DNA of 64,000 nucleotides, from positions 204,786,001 to 204,850,000 of the forward strand of contig JBITNC010000001.1 in the NCBI GenBank assembly GCA_050084985.1. Reading direction: 5' to 3'. Below, one piece after another: positions 33,584 through 44,110 of the stretch (position 1 is the first letter of the stretch; every line of letters starts with the position of its first letter). The notes beneath the pieces were generated by a model. That model was not told the DNA's origin, did not search any database, and was given only the letters and a program-made list of their open reading frames with translations. This DNA is from Nageia nagi (Eukaryota > Pinophyta). The position numbers and the translations under genes are program-made.

Positions 33584-36389
33584 ATGTAATGCTTCACCTA
33601 TTCTTGACTTCACAAAATCCTAAAATTGCAAACCTATTTTTTTATTTAATTTAAATGCATAATGATCTAAGAATGGACAAGGTGATCCATATGATCTTGT
33701 CAATGCTGCTATCTAATCAACACCCACATGGAAAGATTGGTCAAATTCATATTAACCAAGCTTAATCAGAAACCTTTTGGTGTTCACTTCTCAATGCTCA
33801 CCCCATTGGAAGATGCCACATAGGCGATCCCATCATTTTTTGTTCATGAACTATGCAATGAATATTTTTGTTCATAGCATTATGATTTTCTACTTAGGAC
33901 CCATATCACCCAAGATAACGCTCTTCCATAAGGTTAGATATCTTTGCTTGATGTGTAACCCTATGATTCATAGATGTGGATAGATTATCCTAGGTAATCC
34001 TCCATATGAAATGGGTAAGCTTCATGGCCTATGGAACAATCATCATACTCCTCTTTTCTTAATCACATGTATGACTACTAGTTACCCTCACCTAGTAACT
34101 ATAGTTTATCGATTACTACCCTCATTTGATAACCTATTGATAGTATGAGACACTAACCTACCCATATCTATCAGCTAGGCTCACCATGTTGTCTGACATT
34201 CCCATACCTATATCTTGGGGAGCCATGGATATTCAAATAATATCCTCAAGTGGTTTGTATAATCTAATAAATTTTAAAGCAATATTATAAAGTAAAACCA
34301 TCCCCATACTAACGTCCCTAGAAATAATTGATCTTAAACCAATTATAAGGTTTTATAGGTTTCAAGCTTGAATCAAGCAATAGGATGTTCTTACAATCTA
34401 ATTAATTACAAACAAACTTCTTTTCACATTATTAATTATGTTTGATAAATAAAAGCAATAATTTCATTAATCATGCATAAGATGTTTCAAACAAGCTTAT
34501 TCATAAAGCCATCAAATAATATTCAATAGTACTTTACTATAAATATCCCATATGCACGATAAGGAAAAAAGAATAATATTTTAAAAGTACATCACATGAA
34601 AGAGAAAAATAACAAGCCCTGATATGCTTCTAAAAGTAATTACTTCTATCAAGGGAGTGTGGCATAGAGTATAACATACTCAAGGAATATATTTTGGTTT
34701 TCGTTTAGCAATATTACAATAATAAGGGTTTGAATAAGTTTCCTTTCTATATCAATGTCCTAATCATTTGTCAACCCTTAGTTTGCACCTCTTACTTTAA
34801 TTTACTAGATTGTTTGTATGCTTATTTAGTATATTGTTTGGTCAATCACTTGTTTACTTCATGTTTACATTTTCATGTTCATTCTTCCTAGCATATTAAT
34901 TTTTCAATTAGGTTTTATTGATTTCAAATATATGGATTGTCTATTCTTAATATATGTGCTTTAGTTAAGTACCAAAATATTGCCATCATATTCAAATCAT
35001 TCCAAGGTAATATAGTTAAACATTACCCTTTGTTATTTTGGCATTTAATGGATGTCTATTCACTCGAACTTATTACCTCATTTTGATCCATTAAATATTT
35101 ATTTCCCTAAATCTTTTCATTTATTAACACTAAGGAGATTCTCTTTCAATATCAAGTTATCCATGTTCCTCAATATGGTTCCTTAATTCACCATTAGTCA
35201 TATTGTAATTAGGTTAGGGAGTCTAATATAATATTTACTATGTATTTCCAAATAATTAATAACATTTGAGCATATTAGGGTTCTTGTATCATGGTTTTAT
35301 TTAACTTTTCAAGATATCATTTACTTAAAAATAGTCTTATAAATTTATTAGATCCATTAATAATCATAAACATTGGATGAGACAAAATATACTTGGATTT
35401 TGGCTTATCATAAATATCTTACAAGTATATCATGGACACAAGGGTTATCTACCTTGGTACATAATTACCTTTATTTTCAATTGATTACATAATAATGGGT
35501 AATGGCATCCTCCTATGCCTTGACGTGTATCATGATGATAGCAATACAATGATACTAACAATAACCCTAATTGATAGAAATATAATGGTATACATCAAGT
35601 GTTCCACATATGGTACATATAGTTCATTAACAAGTGGAATTGCAATTTCAAAAGGCATGTACAAATATAACATAGAAGGTCTTCAAATCATCCTTATCCA
35701 TATGGTGCATCTTCATGACATCTCCATCTTGCATGTTTATCCCAAGGATCCAAGATTTGTTGGATAGAGGTATTAGGAGAGGTTTTAGAGTAATTGAGGA
35801 TCATGATAACTCTTTCCATGACAAAATGCATCCTAACCTAGATGCATCACATCTCATTCATTCAATCTTTCATTTTCAATCAATTTTATGCAAGGAAGCG
35901 ACAATCAAATAAGCAATACTCTATTCTTGATCTCAGGAGGTTTTGTGCTCCAACTAGAACTACCTCCCTTCCTCGATCATAGAGTAATTTTTTTTTCACC
36001 ATTTAGTCTAATCATAAGACCCAAATGCTTCAACATGCTTCATTTACGATTAATCTCAAATAGTAATTTAAAAAAATACCTATTATAAATAATAAATAGA
36101 TACTATCAAAACTCCAATGAACAATTATTAAGAATGATAATGAAATCTTCATTCACTCCTATATATGACTTCTACTTATCACTTGTCGTTGCTATATTAA
36201 AGGGATAATATTGAATTATAAATCCATTAAATATATGTTTGATTACAAAATAATTTATTGTTAAGAAAAATCATAAATTCCATTTATAAGTTTTTTTCAA
36301 TGGTGCTTGAGCTATTATGAAGTCCCAAGTTCATTATAATAATCAAATTAATTTTTAATCCCCTTTATTACTAAATAGATGTAATTATC

Positions 36390-37620
36390 GCTTGATTATT
36401 TCCATTATTCTTTCTGAAATATAATTGAGTTTATTTTCATGGTCTAAAGAGGCTTGTGGAAGCGTACATAAATCACAATTAAACTATTATTTTTACTTAT
36501 ATTTCACGATATCCTAAGTTTTCGATGCCTAACACGAGGTGCACTCGGAGGCGACACGTTCATAAAGAATTTCATTTGTTTTTTTTGGTTGTTGTGTGAA
36601 CTCAGGGCCATGGTACGATTTACTAATCCTTTAAACCTATGCCTTAATATTCCTTTCTAAAAGATTTCAAACCTATATTAATCCACTTCGAATAGATTTC
36701 ATATTTTGGACGACGCCAAGCCAGACGTGAACACTATGGGCATTATTAATGGTTTTATTTTTATTTTTGGCAAGAGGAGCGAGTTCATATGGCAAGATAA
36801 CTAATCCATAACCGATCGCCATGAGAAGATATTGTACATAGGAAAGAACTCGACCCCAATCAGGTTCATAAACAAACCTGTATCTAGTTACCTCATTTTT
36901 CAGAAATAGAGAAGGAAATCCAACATATCCGAGTCGCAATATAGATGAACCAGAAGGAAGAAAAGCTTGCATGCAGCTCAAACTCTTCTTTTCTTCTTTT
37001 TATGATGACGCAGAATGAATTACTTTGATAATATAGTAATGCAATTTGGAATCATAAAAAATCTACGGGAAACTTTGGGATGACGTCCATAATCAAATAA
37101 GTTCGGAGTCTAGTTAAACCAACCCTTGGAGTTTCAGATTTAACTAATTCAATCCAATACCCGTCCATTTTGAGGTATGCGAGATAATTCCATATAAAGG
37201 CTTTCCCAAAAAGGTTTCATGAATAATACATCCAATAATCTTGACCCTGCTATAAGAGAGGGCAATATATACTATCCACAACGATGAATTCAGAGAGATA
37301 TAGCGAGTAGAATGACCAGAACAGATCAATGGGAGGATAGAATATAGCTTCTCATAAAAGAACTTGCGACTCAGAACACCCGGACGAGGGATCTAATATT
37401 TTACACCCAGATCCAAATAAAATCAATGAAACTACTATATGATTTAATTCTAGCGGCCTTCAAGATGGCTCATGTGTAACCAAGCATGATGCAAGGGTTG
37501 TTTATTAGCTTGCGGTCTAATTCTATTTGTCCATGTCATAAAATGCTACACTCGTTACTATATAACTTCAAACAATGAAATTTTTAAATAATATGTTCAA
37601 TCCTTTACGTAGATACTTTC
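36390..37620. other. CpG-retaining patch inside the 5' LTR of chromovirus A
   Basis: I count about 35 CpG dinucleotides in this 1.2-kb stretch. The homologous stretch of the 3' LTR (about 26340-27560) has one. At most aligned sites the 3' copy has TG or CA instead of CG, for example CTCGGAGGCGACACG here versus CTTGGAGATGGCATG there. The LTR sequence outside the patch is CpG-poor in both copies. Confidence 0.85.
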
Positions 37621-37881
37621 ATACGTAAATAAAATAAATGTAAAATGAATTCACATAAAATAAATTAATACAATTTTTAAATAAAAAATTTCATTTATCT
37701 TTAAAATTCATGAATAAAATTTACAACTTAGATTAAACATTTTAGCATTAGTAGCTAAAATATGAGAAGAGCACCTGGATTTGAGAATGGCCAATGAGAA
37801 GAGAGGGACTCCTTTATAGATCTCAAAGCCAATATTTTGGGAAGAGAGGGGATGAGTGCCTTTTTCTAAAAGTTCCTTAGG

Positions 37882-37889
37882 TATTTATA
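37882..37889 (-). promoter_or_regulatory. Probable TATA box of the chromovirus A 5' LTR
   Basis: Minus strand TATAAATA, about 920 bp into the LTR. It is conserved in the 3' LTR (28309-28316) and at a corresponding place in the solo LTR (9636). Confidence 0.6.
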
Positions 37890-38807
37890 GCAAAATATTA
37901 GTATAAACCTTCCAAACATTTTACTATTTGGCCACCTCAAACTTTTTGCTTGTGGGGGACATGGAGGCTTTTATTTTATGGTGGGATTTAACCAATTTTG
38001 TTTATGAGTCATAAGGTCTATATAGTCCCTCAAATTATTTTGCACACTTCATGCAAAATACTAAAATGTATGGAGATAGTTCCTCAATTATTTTGTAAAC
38101 CTCATGCAAAATACCAAAATGTATAGGAATAGTCCTTTAATTATTTTTGCACACCTCATGCAAAATACTAAAATGTATGGGAAGGGAGAATATTTAGGGT
38201 TTAAAGTAAGCTAATAATTTTTGCCATCTCATCCCTTGATAAATTTAGTTTCACCCAACCCAAAAATATTATTGCATGTAAAAATAAAATTCGTTAGTGA
38301 AAATTTAAATTTATATATCTAGAATATTCCCTTGCAATATTCAAAAATAGTTAATTAATTTTTCAAAGCAATTACAAATGCACATTAAATATTTTAGCAC
38401 ACAATTTTACCTACGAAGATTGCTTGTCCTGCAAGGTGAATTTTGTTAGTTCATACATGAACATCATACACATCATAGGGATCATGTCTCATGCATAATA
38501 CAACAACTATATGATTTATAAAGCTCCCTATGGGATATCAATGAATCAACGCCAATCATTTCCTCACTCTTGCCAATCCATTCTTGTAACTAACTCATCT
38601 TTGGTTCCTTAAGGTCTGCAATCTATCTCCCACATTGAGTCAACTTGCCATCTATGTCACAATAACTTCAAAGCTAGCATCAAATTGACATAATGATTAC
38701 ATATAACTATTCATTTTTAATCATCTCATAACATAAAGCATCTCAATCATATTCAAATTCCTGAAAGCATTTAGATCATAATAAGTGCAATTAGGTGGGT
38801 CATTACA

Positions 38808-39054
38808 TAGGCACATGCTAAATCTTGTTGATGTCCAAGAGAGTGATTATCATCTTGTTGGTAAAATGGTGGAATTTATTGGAATCTGGATCCCAACACT
38901 CCACTAATATCGTCAATATGGGGAAATTGAACTATATGTGGCCTATAATGGCCAGATCATAATGATGTACCATCTCTAACAACTCATTATCTCAGTTGGA
39001 TCTAATCCAACCTTAGGCCCTCTTTAATGCCTCTAGCTTCATGGGATCTCCTTG
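38808..39054 (-). pseudogene. Plant mobile domain (PMD) fragment
   Basis: Minus-strand translation gives DNELLEMVHHYDLAIIGHI, then after a stop NFPILTILVECWDPDSNKFH and MIITLLDINKI, then HVPM. This matches the core of the plant mobile domain (pattern LLxALVERWxPETxTFHxxxGExTxTLxDVxxLxGLP). PMD proteins include transposon-carried and domesticated gene-silencing factors. The four in-frame stops (TAA, TGA, TAG, TAG) mostly sit where Gln is plausible. The fragment is cut exactly at the end of chromovirus A's LTR, so A inserted into it. The remainder on the other side of A is not in this window. Confidence 0.65.
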
Positions 39055-39995
39055 TATTCAATATTTTTAGTCCTATAAGAAAAATAAGACAATAAATTTA
39101 ATTGAAATTCATGCAACATGCAAAATCGAATACTTAGTGAACACTATACAGATTCTAAAAGCAAAATAATTCTAAACCAAGTCCTTTCCCCTTTCCATCC
39201 GACTACAAATAAGTAGGGTTGGGGAAATTTTTTTGATACAATTATCTAAAATCCCCTACCCCTATTCCTCATATGCATAGAAAAAATAAAAGCATAGAAA
39301 GTCAAATCTAAAAATTGATTATAAAATAATAAACCACCCCCTTTTACTTTTTATCTCATATGAATAAAAATAACATAAAACCCTTCATGCTCCTCATCAA
39401 AAAATAAAAAATTAGAATTGATTTAAGTAAAATGATCAAAATAAATAGGAATTCCCCCTAGTTTGGCATTATTTTGTAGGAATACGAGTTGTGCCTTAGG
39501 TTTTATTAGTAAAAAGGTTATACATGCACAAAACACAAAAGAAAATAAGTAAAAATAAAAAATAAAGGATTTACCACATGCTCAGTTGGCAAAATTTAAA
39601 GAGACTCGATCATGTGACCACATATCCTAGCTAATGGTCTTTCTATAGCTCTCTAGTCTACCATATCATCCACAAATTTACAAAATCAATCATCAAGAGG
39701 CAGTTCATGAGGCCCACATCTCTAGTCACACAACAAGAAAAGGTCACAGAGAGTGCATAATCAGTAGACATGTAAGAGTTGGCAAAGGTTCGATGAGCTC
39801 TAGGTAAGAAAAAAGGTAAAAGGTGAAAATGACATGTCACTTATCCTTTTTATTGATTTTGACCCCAAACCCTAGGTATGTGCCTATAATCAATTTTCAA
39901 AAAATAGTGTATGAAAATTACAATTTTAATATTTTTCTAAGTTATAAATTATATTATCTTCATGACATTTCTTTTGAAAAACTAGTTTTATAAAT
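39055..39995. other. Non-coding DNA between PMD fragment and element B
   Basis: AT-rich, with no recognised gene or repeat border. The 5' LTR, leader and most of gag of element B would be expected here but could not be recognised. A minus-strand frame at 39658-39840 has no similarity I know. Confidence 0.5.
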
Positions 39996-40500
39996 ATGAA
40001 TTCAGTTCTTAATACTTTGCCATCTAGGAATGCAGTGCAAGAATATCCTTATTTTTTCCCTACATGTAATCATCCACATGATTTGCAAACTTATTCCTAT
40101 CATAATCAAATGGGAGATCAAGTCAACAATATTGATGATAAAATAAATATTAACATGTTGTGGGGCCCAAAAGAAGAATCATCTGAATAAGCATTTAAAA
40201 AGGATTTAGAACTAATGGCTAGTTCACATAATCACAACATGATAGTAGGAGATTCTAATGAAACATATAAACTACATTTATCATTTTTTTATGATAAACT
40301 AAAGATTCTTACTAATCACTCTAGACTGTTAGAATCAGAAATAAATATAATAGAACTTAGCAATAGAACAATTCAAGATAAGAGGAATCATAATAAAAAG
40401 AAGGCTAGGCCAAATACTAAAGAAATAGAAGTATCAAATATCCTTCTCTTGTTTAAGATCTTTTGAAAGGATAGTTTTATTCTAGGGTAGAATTTACCAA
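39996..40500 (+). pseudogene. Unassigned coding remnant of element B (gag or linker)
   Basis: Two open stretches in one frame, 39996-40190 and 40215-40466, are separated by a TAA that could derive from a Gln codon, and a further stop ends the second. Readable pieces include LPSRNAVQEYPYFFP and a Lys/Asn-rich segment NRTIQDKRNHNKKKARPN. I do not recognise a domain. The position just before protease suggests the C-terminal end of Gag or the gag-protease linker. Confidence 0.4.
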
Positions 40501-40599
40501 AATGAAAGGTGATGACTTTGGAAGAATTGATGATCGTCCCAAATATAAGGGAAAAATTTGAAAAACATTCAAATTTTTGGATGCAATTGAACTTTAAAA

Positions 40600-41010
40600 A
40601 ATGGATAATGATGTCAATATGGTTAAGTTTGATAATCCAAATGATGTTATGCCTTTCTATATTTCTCTTAGGTATGATGATCATAATTATCACTATATAA
40701 TTCATAATGGTATGCTTAATTGTGGTTCTTAGTATAATATTATGCCTAGATCTATACCAGATTCCCTTTGATTAAAATGCATAGGTGATCATCCACTAGT
40801 TTATGTTATGGATAATAGACATACTGAACCTATTAGAGAAATTAAAGGAATTTCTATTTATCTAGATTAATTTACCAATAAATACTTGATAATTGATCAG
40901 TGGTGGTTGATGTTGAACCTTATTTTTTCATGTTATTATTAAGACATTTTGGTAGTCAGCTATAAGGAACTATAAAATTGGATTGGTTATTACCTAAAAT
41001 ACCTTTACCT
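40600..41010 (+). pseudogene. Protease of element B, degenerate
   Basis: The translation has NPNDVMPFYISLRYDDHNYH, then IIHNGMLNCGS and YNIMPRSIPDSL, DHPLVYVMDNRHTEPIREI and FTNKYLIID. The layout parallels the protease of element C (PPFYLSLRLEGW, CMIDTKATITIIPK). The retropepsin Asp-Ser/Thr-Gly triad is not clearly preserved. It is followed by PLPQGKSGWLLSEP and then by aRNH without any reverse transcriptase in between. Confidence 0.65.
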
Positions 41011-41269
41011 CAAGGAAAGAGTGGTTGGTTACTAAGTGAGCCTTTTAATATATTGATAGTTGAGGTTCAACCTTGAGCTAATTATGGAGCACATATGGTA
41101 GCAAAAATACATTAAGAAGCTTGGGATAATGAAAATGGTATTTATTCAATCTAGCATTCACCTAATATGTATACCAAAGGTTGGATAACACCAAGTGAGT
41201 TTGTTACAATGCATGTTAACCAAGAGATTATACATAAGGTTGATATGATAACTGATCATTTGTTAAAAG

Positions 41270-41735
41270 ACATAGTTTGGACCTTATTTTTTGATGGAGC
41301 CAAAACTCATAGTGGACAAGGAGTAGGTGTACTTTTACAAGATGAAAATCAAAGTTATCTTGGAATTCCCTATAGATTACAATTTCCTTATACCAATAAT
41401 GTGGTAAAATATGAAGCATTATTGTTAGGATTGAGAAAAGCTAAGGAATTGAGAATCCAAAATATTTAGGTATTTGGAGATGTTGAATTGATAATAAATC
41501 AAGTTAAAAGAGTTTTAAAGAAAAGCATCCCTGACTTGATCAATACAAGAAGGCTATTATAGATAAAATGGATTAGTTTCAATCATTTAATATTTCTTTT
41601 ATTCCAAGAGAATCTAACAAGAATGTTGACTTACTTGCACTTACAACATCAAGAGGTGATCATCCTGACATTGATGGTTTTTTCATATAATATCATCCTA
41701 CTATTTTAATGTACAAACCTTTTATCACAGATAAT
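41270..41735 (+). pseudogene. aRNH of element B, located before reverse transcriptase
   Basis: The region reads WTLFFDGAKTHSGQGVGVLL, keeping the first catalytic Asp; YTNNVVKYEALLLGLRKAK, keeping the Glu; and, after one stop, VFGDVELIINQVKR, keeping the Asp. A tail with IPRESNKNVDLLALTTS and HPDIDGFF follows after a frameshift. The block is the plant Tat additional RNase H. Its position directly after protease differs from the RNase H-aRNH-integrase order of Tat1. It is truncated at KPFITDN by the insertion of element C. Confidence 0.88.
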
Positions 41736-42226
41736 TGTATTTCTCAAGAATAACACTAAAAATTTGGGTAATTCTTCTATTCTTTATTCTTTAGTATTCC
41801 ATTCTTTATTACCCAGGAGTTGTGTAAATAAGAGTACCTAGGGGGGAAACACTATTCTTTTAGAGCCTTCATGACTTGTAAGATTTTGTAGAAATTCTTC
41901 CCCTATTCTCATTAATTTTCCTTAGACTCTTGATAGTCATTTTTAATAAATAAATTCACCCAAGAGTTTTGTCATTCTTTAATACCTGAGAATTATGTAA
42001 ATAAGGTTACTCGGGAGTTATGTCAATAAGCCTTATGTCAATTTTGTGTTCTTTTATTCTTTAGTAACCAGGAGTTGAGAATCCCTATGAATCATGTCAT
42101 CTTCTTCAAGTATACTCAATAAGTCATTAATATAAAAGTTCTTAGAGTTATATTTATTACCTTAGAGTCCTTAGAAATTATTAGCATAAATTTCCAAAAC
42201 TTGTACATATTCAAAGTTCCATTTTT

Positions 42227-42712
42227 GAAGAATATCAATAGTGCTCGAGGATTTTGAAAGATGACATCATAGTTTTTGATGAAAATCAATGGGTCCCAAA
42301 ACAAAGAATGGTGAGTGAAGAACATCAGTAGAGCCCAATGATTTTAGAAGATGATGTCATATTTTTTTAATGAAAATTAGCAAGTCCTAGAATAAGGAAT
42401 GGTGGGTGAAGAATTTTGAAGAACATCAATAGAGCGTGATAATTTCAGAAGATGACATCACATTTTTTTTATGAAAATCAATGGGTTCTAGAATAAGGAA
42501 TGGCAGGTGAAGACTTTTGAAGAACATTAGTAGAGCACGATGATTTCAAAAGATGATGTCACATTTTTTTATGAAAATCAACGGGTCTCAAAATAAGGAA
42601 TGGTAGGTGAAGACTTTTGAAGAACATCAGTAGAGCTCGATGATTTTAGAAGATGACATCACATTTTTGTGGAAATTAGTGGGTCCCAAAAGAATGAGAT
42701 CATCAACAAAGC
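42227..42712 (+). repeat. Five-unit ~100-bp tandem array in the 5' LTR of element C
   Basis: Units start at 42227, 42317, 42418, 42519 and 42619 with GAAGAAYATC. Each contains an 8-bp core followed by an A/T run, then GGGTC or a variant and GAATGG. The cores are TGACATCA (42262, 42453, 42654) and TGATGTCA (42352, 42554). These are the two products expected when the single CpG of the palindrome TGACGTCA decays on one or the other strand. The array lies 0.6-1.1 kb before the TATA box, in the U3 part. Confidence 0.88.
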
Positions 42713-43303
42713 CTGGAAGAACAACATAGATCCTACCAAGCAAATAAAAGAGTAGTACATGAGAAAGAACACTTGGGTCCACTTCATCTTAAGTGTTTGA
42801 CCCCTAGGGCCCTGTTAATGTGTCAATGCCAACTCATTTCCACATAATAGTGGTAATTATTCTCAATTTTAGTGAACATAATGTCTACCAACCATCATTA
42901 CTTTGATTATTGACATCAACAGTAGATCATAAAGATTGCAAAGAAGCAAATGAAGGCTAATAAAGCATACAACCAAATCAAACCAATTAGTTTGGAGTCA
43001 AATAACTACTCAATCAACTACAATGTTACCTTCAATCAGCAATAATGTTATATTCAATTAGCTACAGGTTCGAGGGAGGAGCAATCAACAATATGTCAAG
43101 AAGATTATAGCTCTATGGACAAGGCTAACCAGAAGTTACAAATCCCCAAATAGTTCAAATAGTTGATGTTGATTAGTACTTATTCACTATATAATCTAGC
43201 ATAGTTGTATCATTTATGTAAATAGTGCTATTGTAGTTTTTTCATTCAATGATAGTAGTAATGTACATTAATTAGATTCAACCACCCAAACAGGGGAGAG
43301 TTG

Positions 43304-43312
43304 TATAAATAG
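43304..43312 (+). promoter_or_regulatory. Probable TATA box of element C 5' LTR
   Basis: TATAAATAG within AGTTGTATAAATAGCTAG, fully conserved in the 3' LTR (55842-55850) although the surroundings have diverged. Confidence 0.65.
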
Positions 43313-43834
43313 CTAGTTTTTAGAAATTATGAAGGTCAAATATTTTAACAAATTTTCCCTAATCTATAAAAGCAATTCACATATGATAATGCAAATAAAC
43401 AATGTTTTTCCCTCTTGCAACAAAGTGGCTATTATTGCTTTTATGAATGTAATGTGTGGAATGTTTTCTTCAAATTATGGCTATGTATTATGATCGTGAG
43501 ACCCCAAGTGCAAGATAGTATGCTATTCTTAATCTTGGCTATGGATTGTTGCTTATGCTGTAATGCTTGGGTTGTAAAGTTCCTATTTTAGTTATTTATT
43601 TATTTATTTCTTTTCTATAACTCTTTACCTTTTTATTCCTTTCCTATTACTTTTGACCTTAAATATATATAAGAACTAGCCTACAAATCAAATATTGAGT
43701 AAAAAACCAACACGAGCACATCCCCACCACCTTCTACTCTTTCAAGGAACCTAACATTGTGGGAAGTGGAGAACATGACTAGACTAAACCCTTGAGGTTA
43801 CACTAGATCAATCAATAGTAGCCATTTTCATTTT

Positions 43835-43852
43835 TGGTGTGCCTAATGGGAC
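43835..43852 (+). other. Possible primer-binding site of element C
   Basis: TTTTTGGTGTGCCTAATGGG follows the LTR end. It resembles the Athila/Tat primer region TTTTTGGCGCC...GGGGA (tRNA-Asp type) after CpG decay. The identification is tentative. Confidence 0.4.
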
Positions 43853-44110
43853 ACAATCTAAATATGATATTTAACAGGTGTTGTTAGGCCTAATAACCTC
43901 ATCTGATGGGTTATCAAATCAATCCTTCAAGATTATAAGGTTTTTGAAATCTTGTTGGCAATTTTGCTATCAACTAGTCAAATTTTTTGAACCTTGGCAC
44001 CTCCAAAATGTAGACTAACTAGAAGTAGTGCTAAAAATTCTCTTAGATAGCCTAGATTTCAAGAGCTATCACTTATTTATATGAGGATTAGATAAAAGAT
44101 ATCTCAGGTT

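Larger units (their letters stand above)
25958..38807 (-). mobile_element. Chromovirus A: degenerate chromodomain Ty3/gypsy element with very long LTRs
   Basis: On the minus strand: 5' LTR (38807-33585, 5.2 kb), tRNA-iMet primer site, gag with zinc knuckle, protease, reverse transcriptase, RNase H, integrase, chromodomain, polypurine tract and 3' LTR (29229-25958, truncated). The chromodomain after integrase places it among chromoviruses; the very long LTRs and short internal region (about 4.4 kb) fit the Tekay/Del group. Every gene is broken by stops and frameshifts. The 3' LTR lacks its distal part because Tat1 lies there, and it carries a 487-bp solo LTR. The right flank after 38807 is the PMD fragment, so A inserted into that sequence. 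Confidence 0.9.
33585..38807 (-). repeat. 5' LTR of chromovirus A, 5.2 kb
   Basis: On the minus strand it begins TGTAATGACCCACC at 38807 and ends GCATTACA at 33585, so its termini form the inverted pair TGTAAT...ATTACA. Its inner end abuts the primer site and its outer end the PMD fragment. The solo LTR at 8866-13464 is homologous over the whole length, which confirms both borders. At 5,223 bp it is longer than the internal region of the element. Short open frames in it (35495-35767, 36673-36981 and others) have no recognisable similarity. Confidence 0.88.
39996..41735 (+). mobile_element. Element B, left part: Tat-like gypsy, interrupted by element C
   Basis: This part encodes a possible gag remnant, protease and aRNH. 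It stops at 41735, in the tail of the aRNH region (...KPFITDN), where the LTR of element C begins. The missing continuation (FENDIQIKDFM, then reverse transcriptase and integrase) resumes at 56372 after C. The 5' border and LTR of B were not found. Confidence 0.8.
41736..43830 (+). repeat. 5' LTR of element C
   Basis: About 2,095 bp from TGTATTTCTC to ...CATTTTCA, followed by TTTTTGGTGTGCC, the position and form of a Tat/Athila primer site. It contains a five-unit tandem array (42227-42712) and a TATA box at 43304-43312. It is homologous over its length to 54270-56371. Confidence 0.85.

Noticed and set aside
36673-36981. Minus-strand frame of 102 codons within the LTR of chromovirus A.
   Set aside because: It is not open in the homologous 3' LTR or solo LTR and has no similarity. 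It probably persists by chance in the CpG-retaining patch.
42227-42712. Regularly spaced repeats that could be mistaken for a CRISPR array.
   Set aside because: The whole ~100-bp unit is repeated rather than short repeats with unique spacers, it lies in an LTR, and it is present in both LTRs of a plant retrotransposon.
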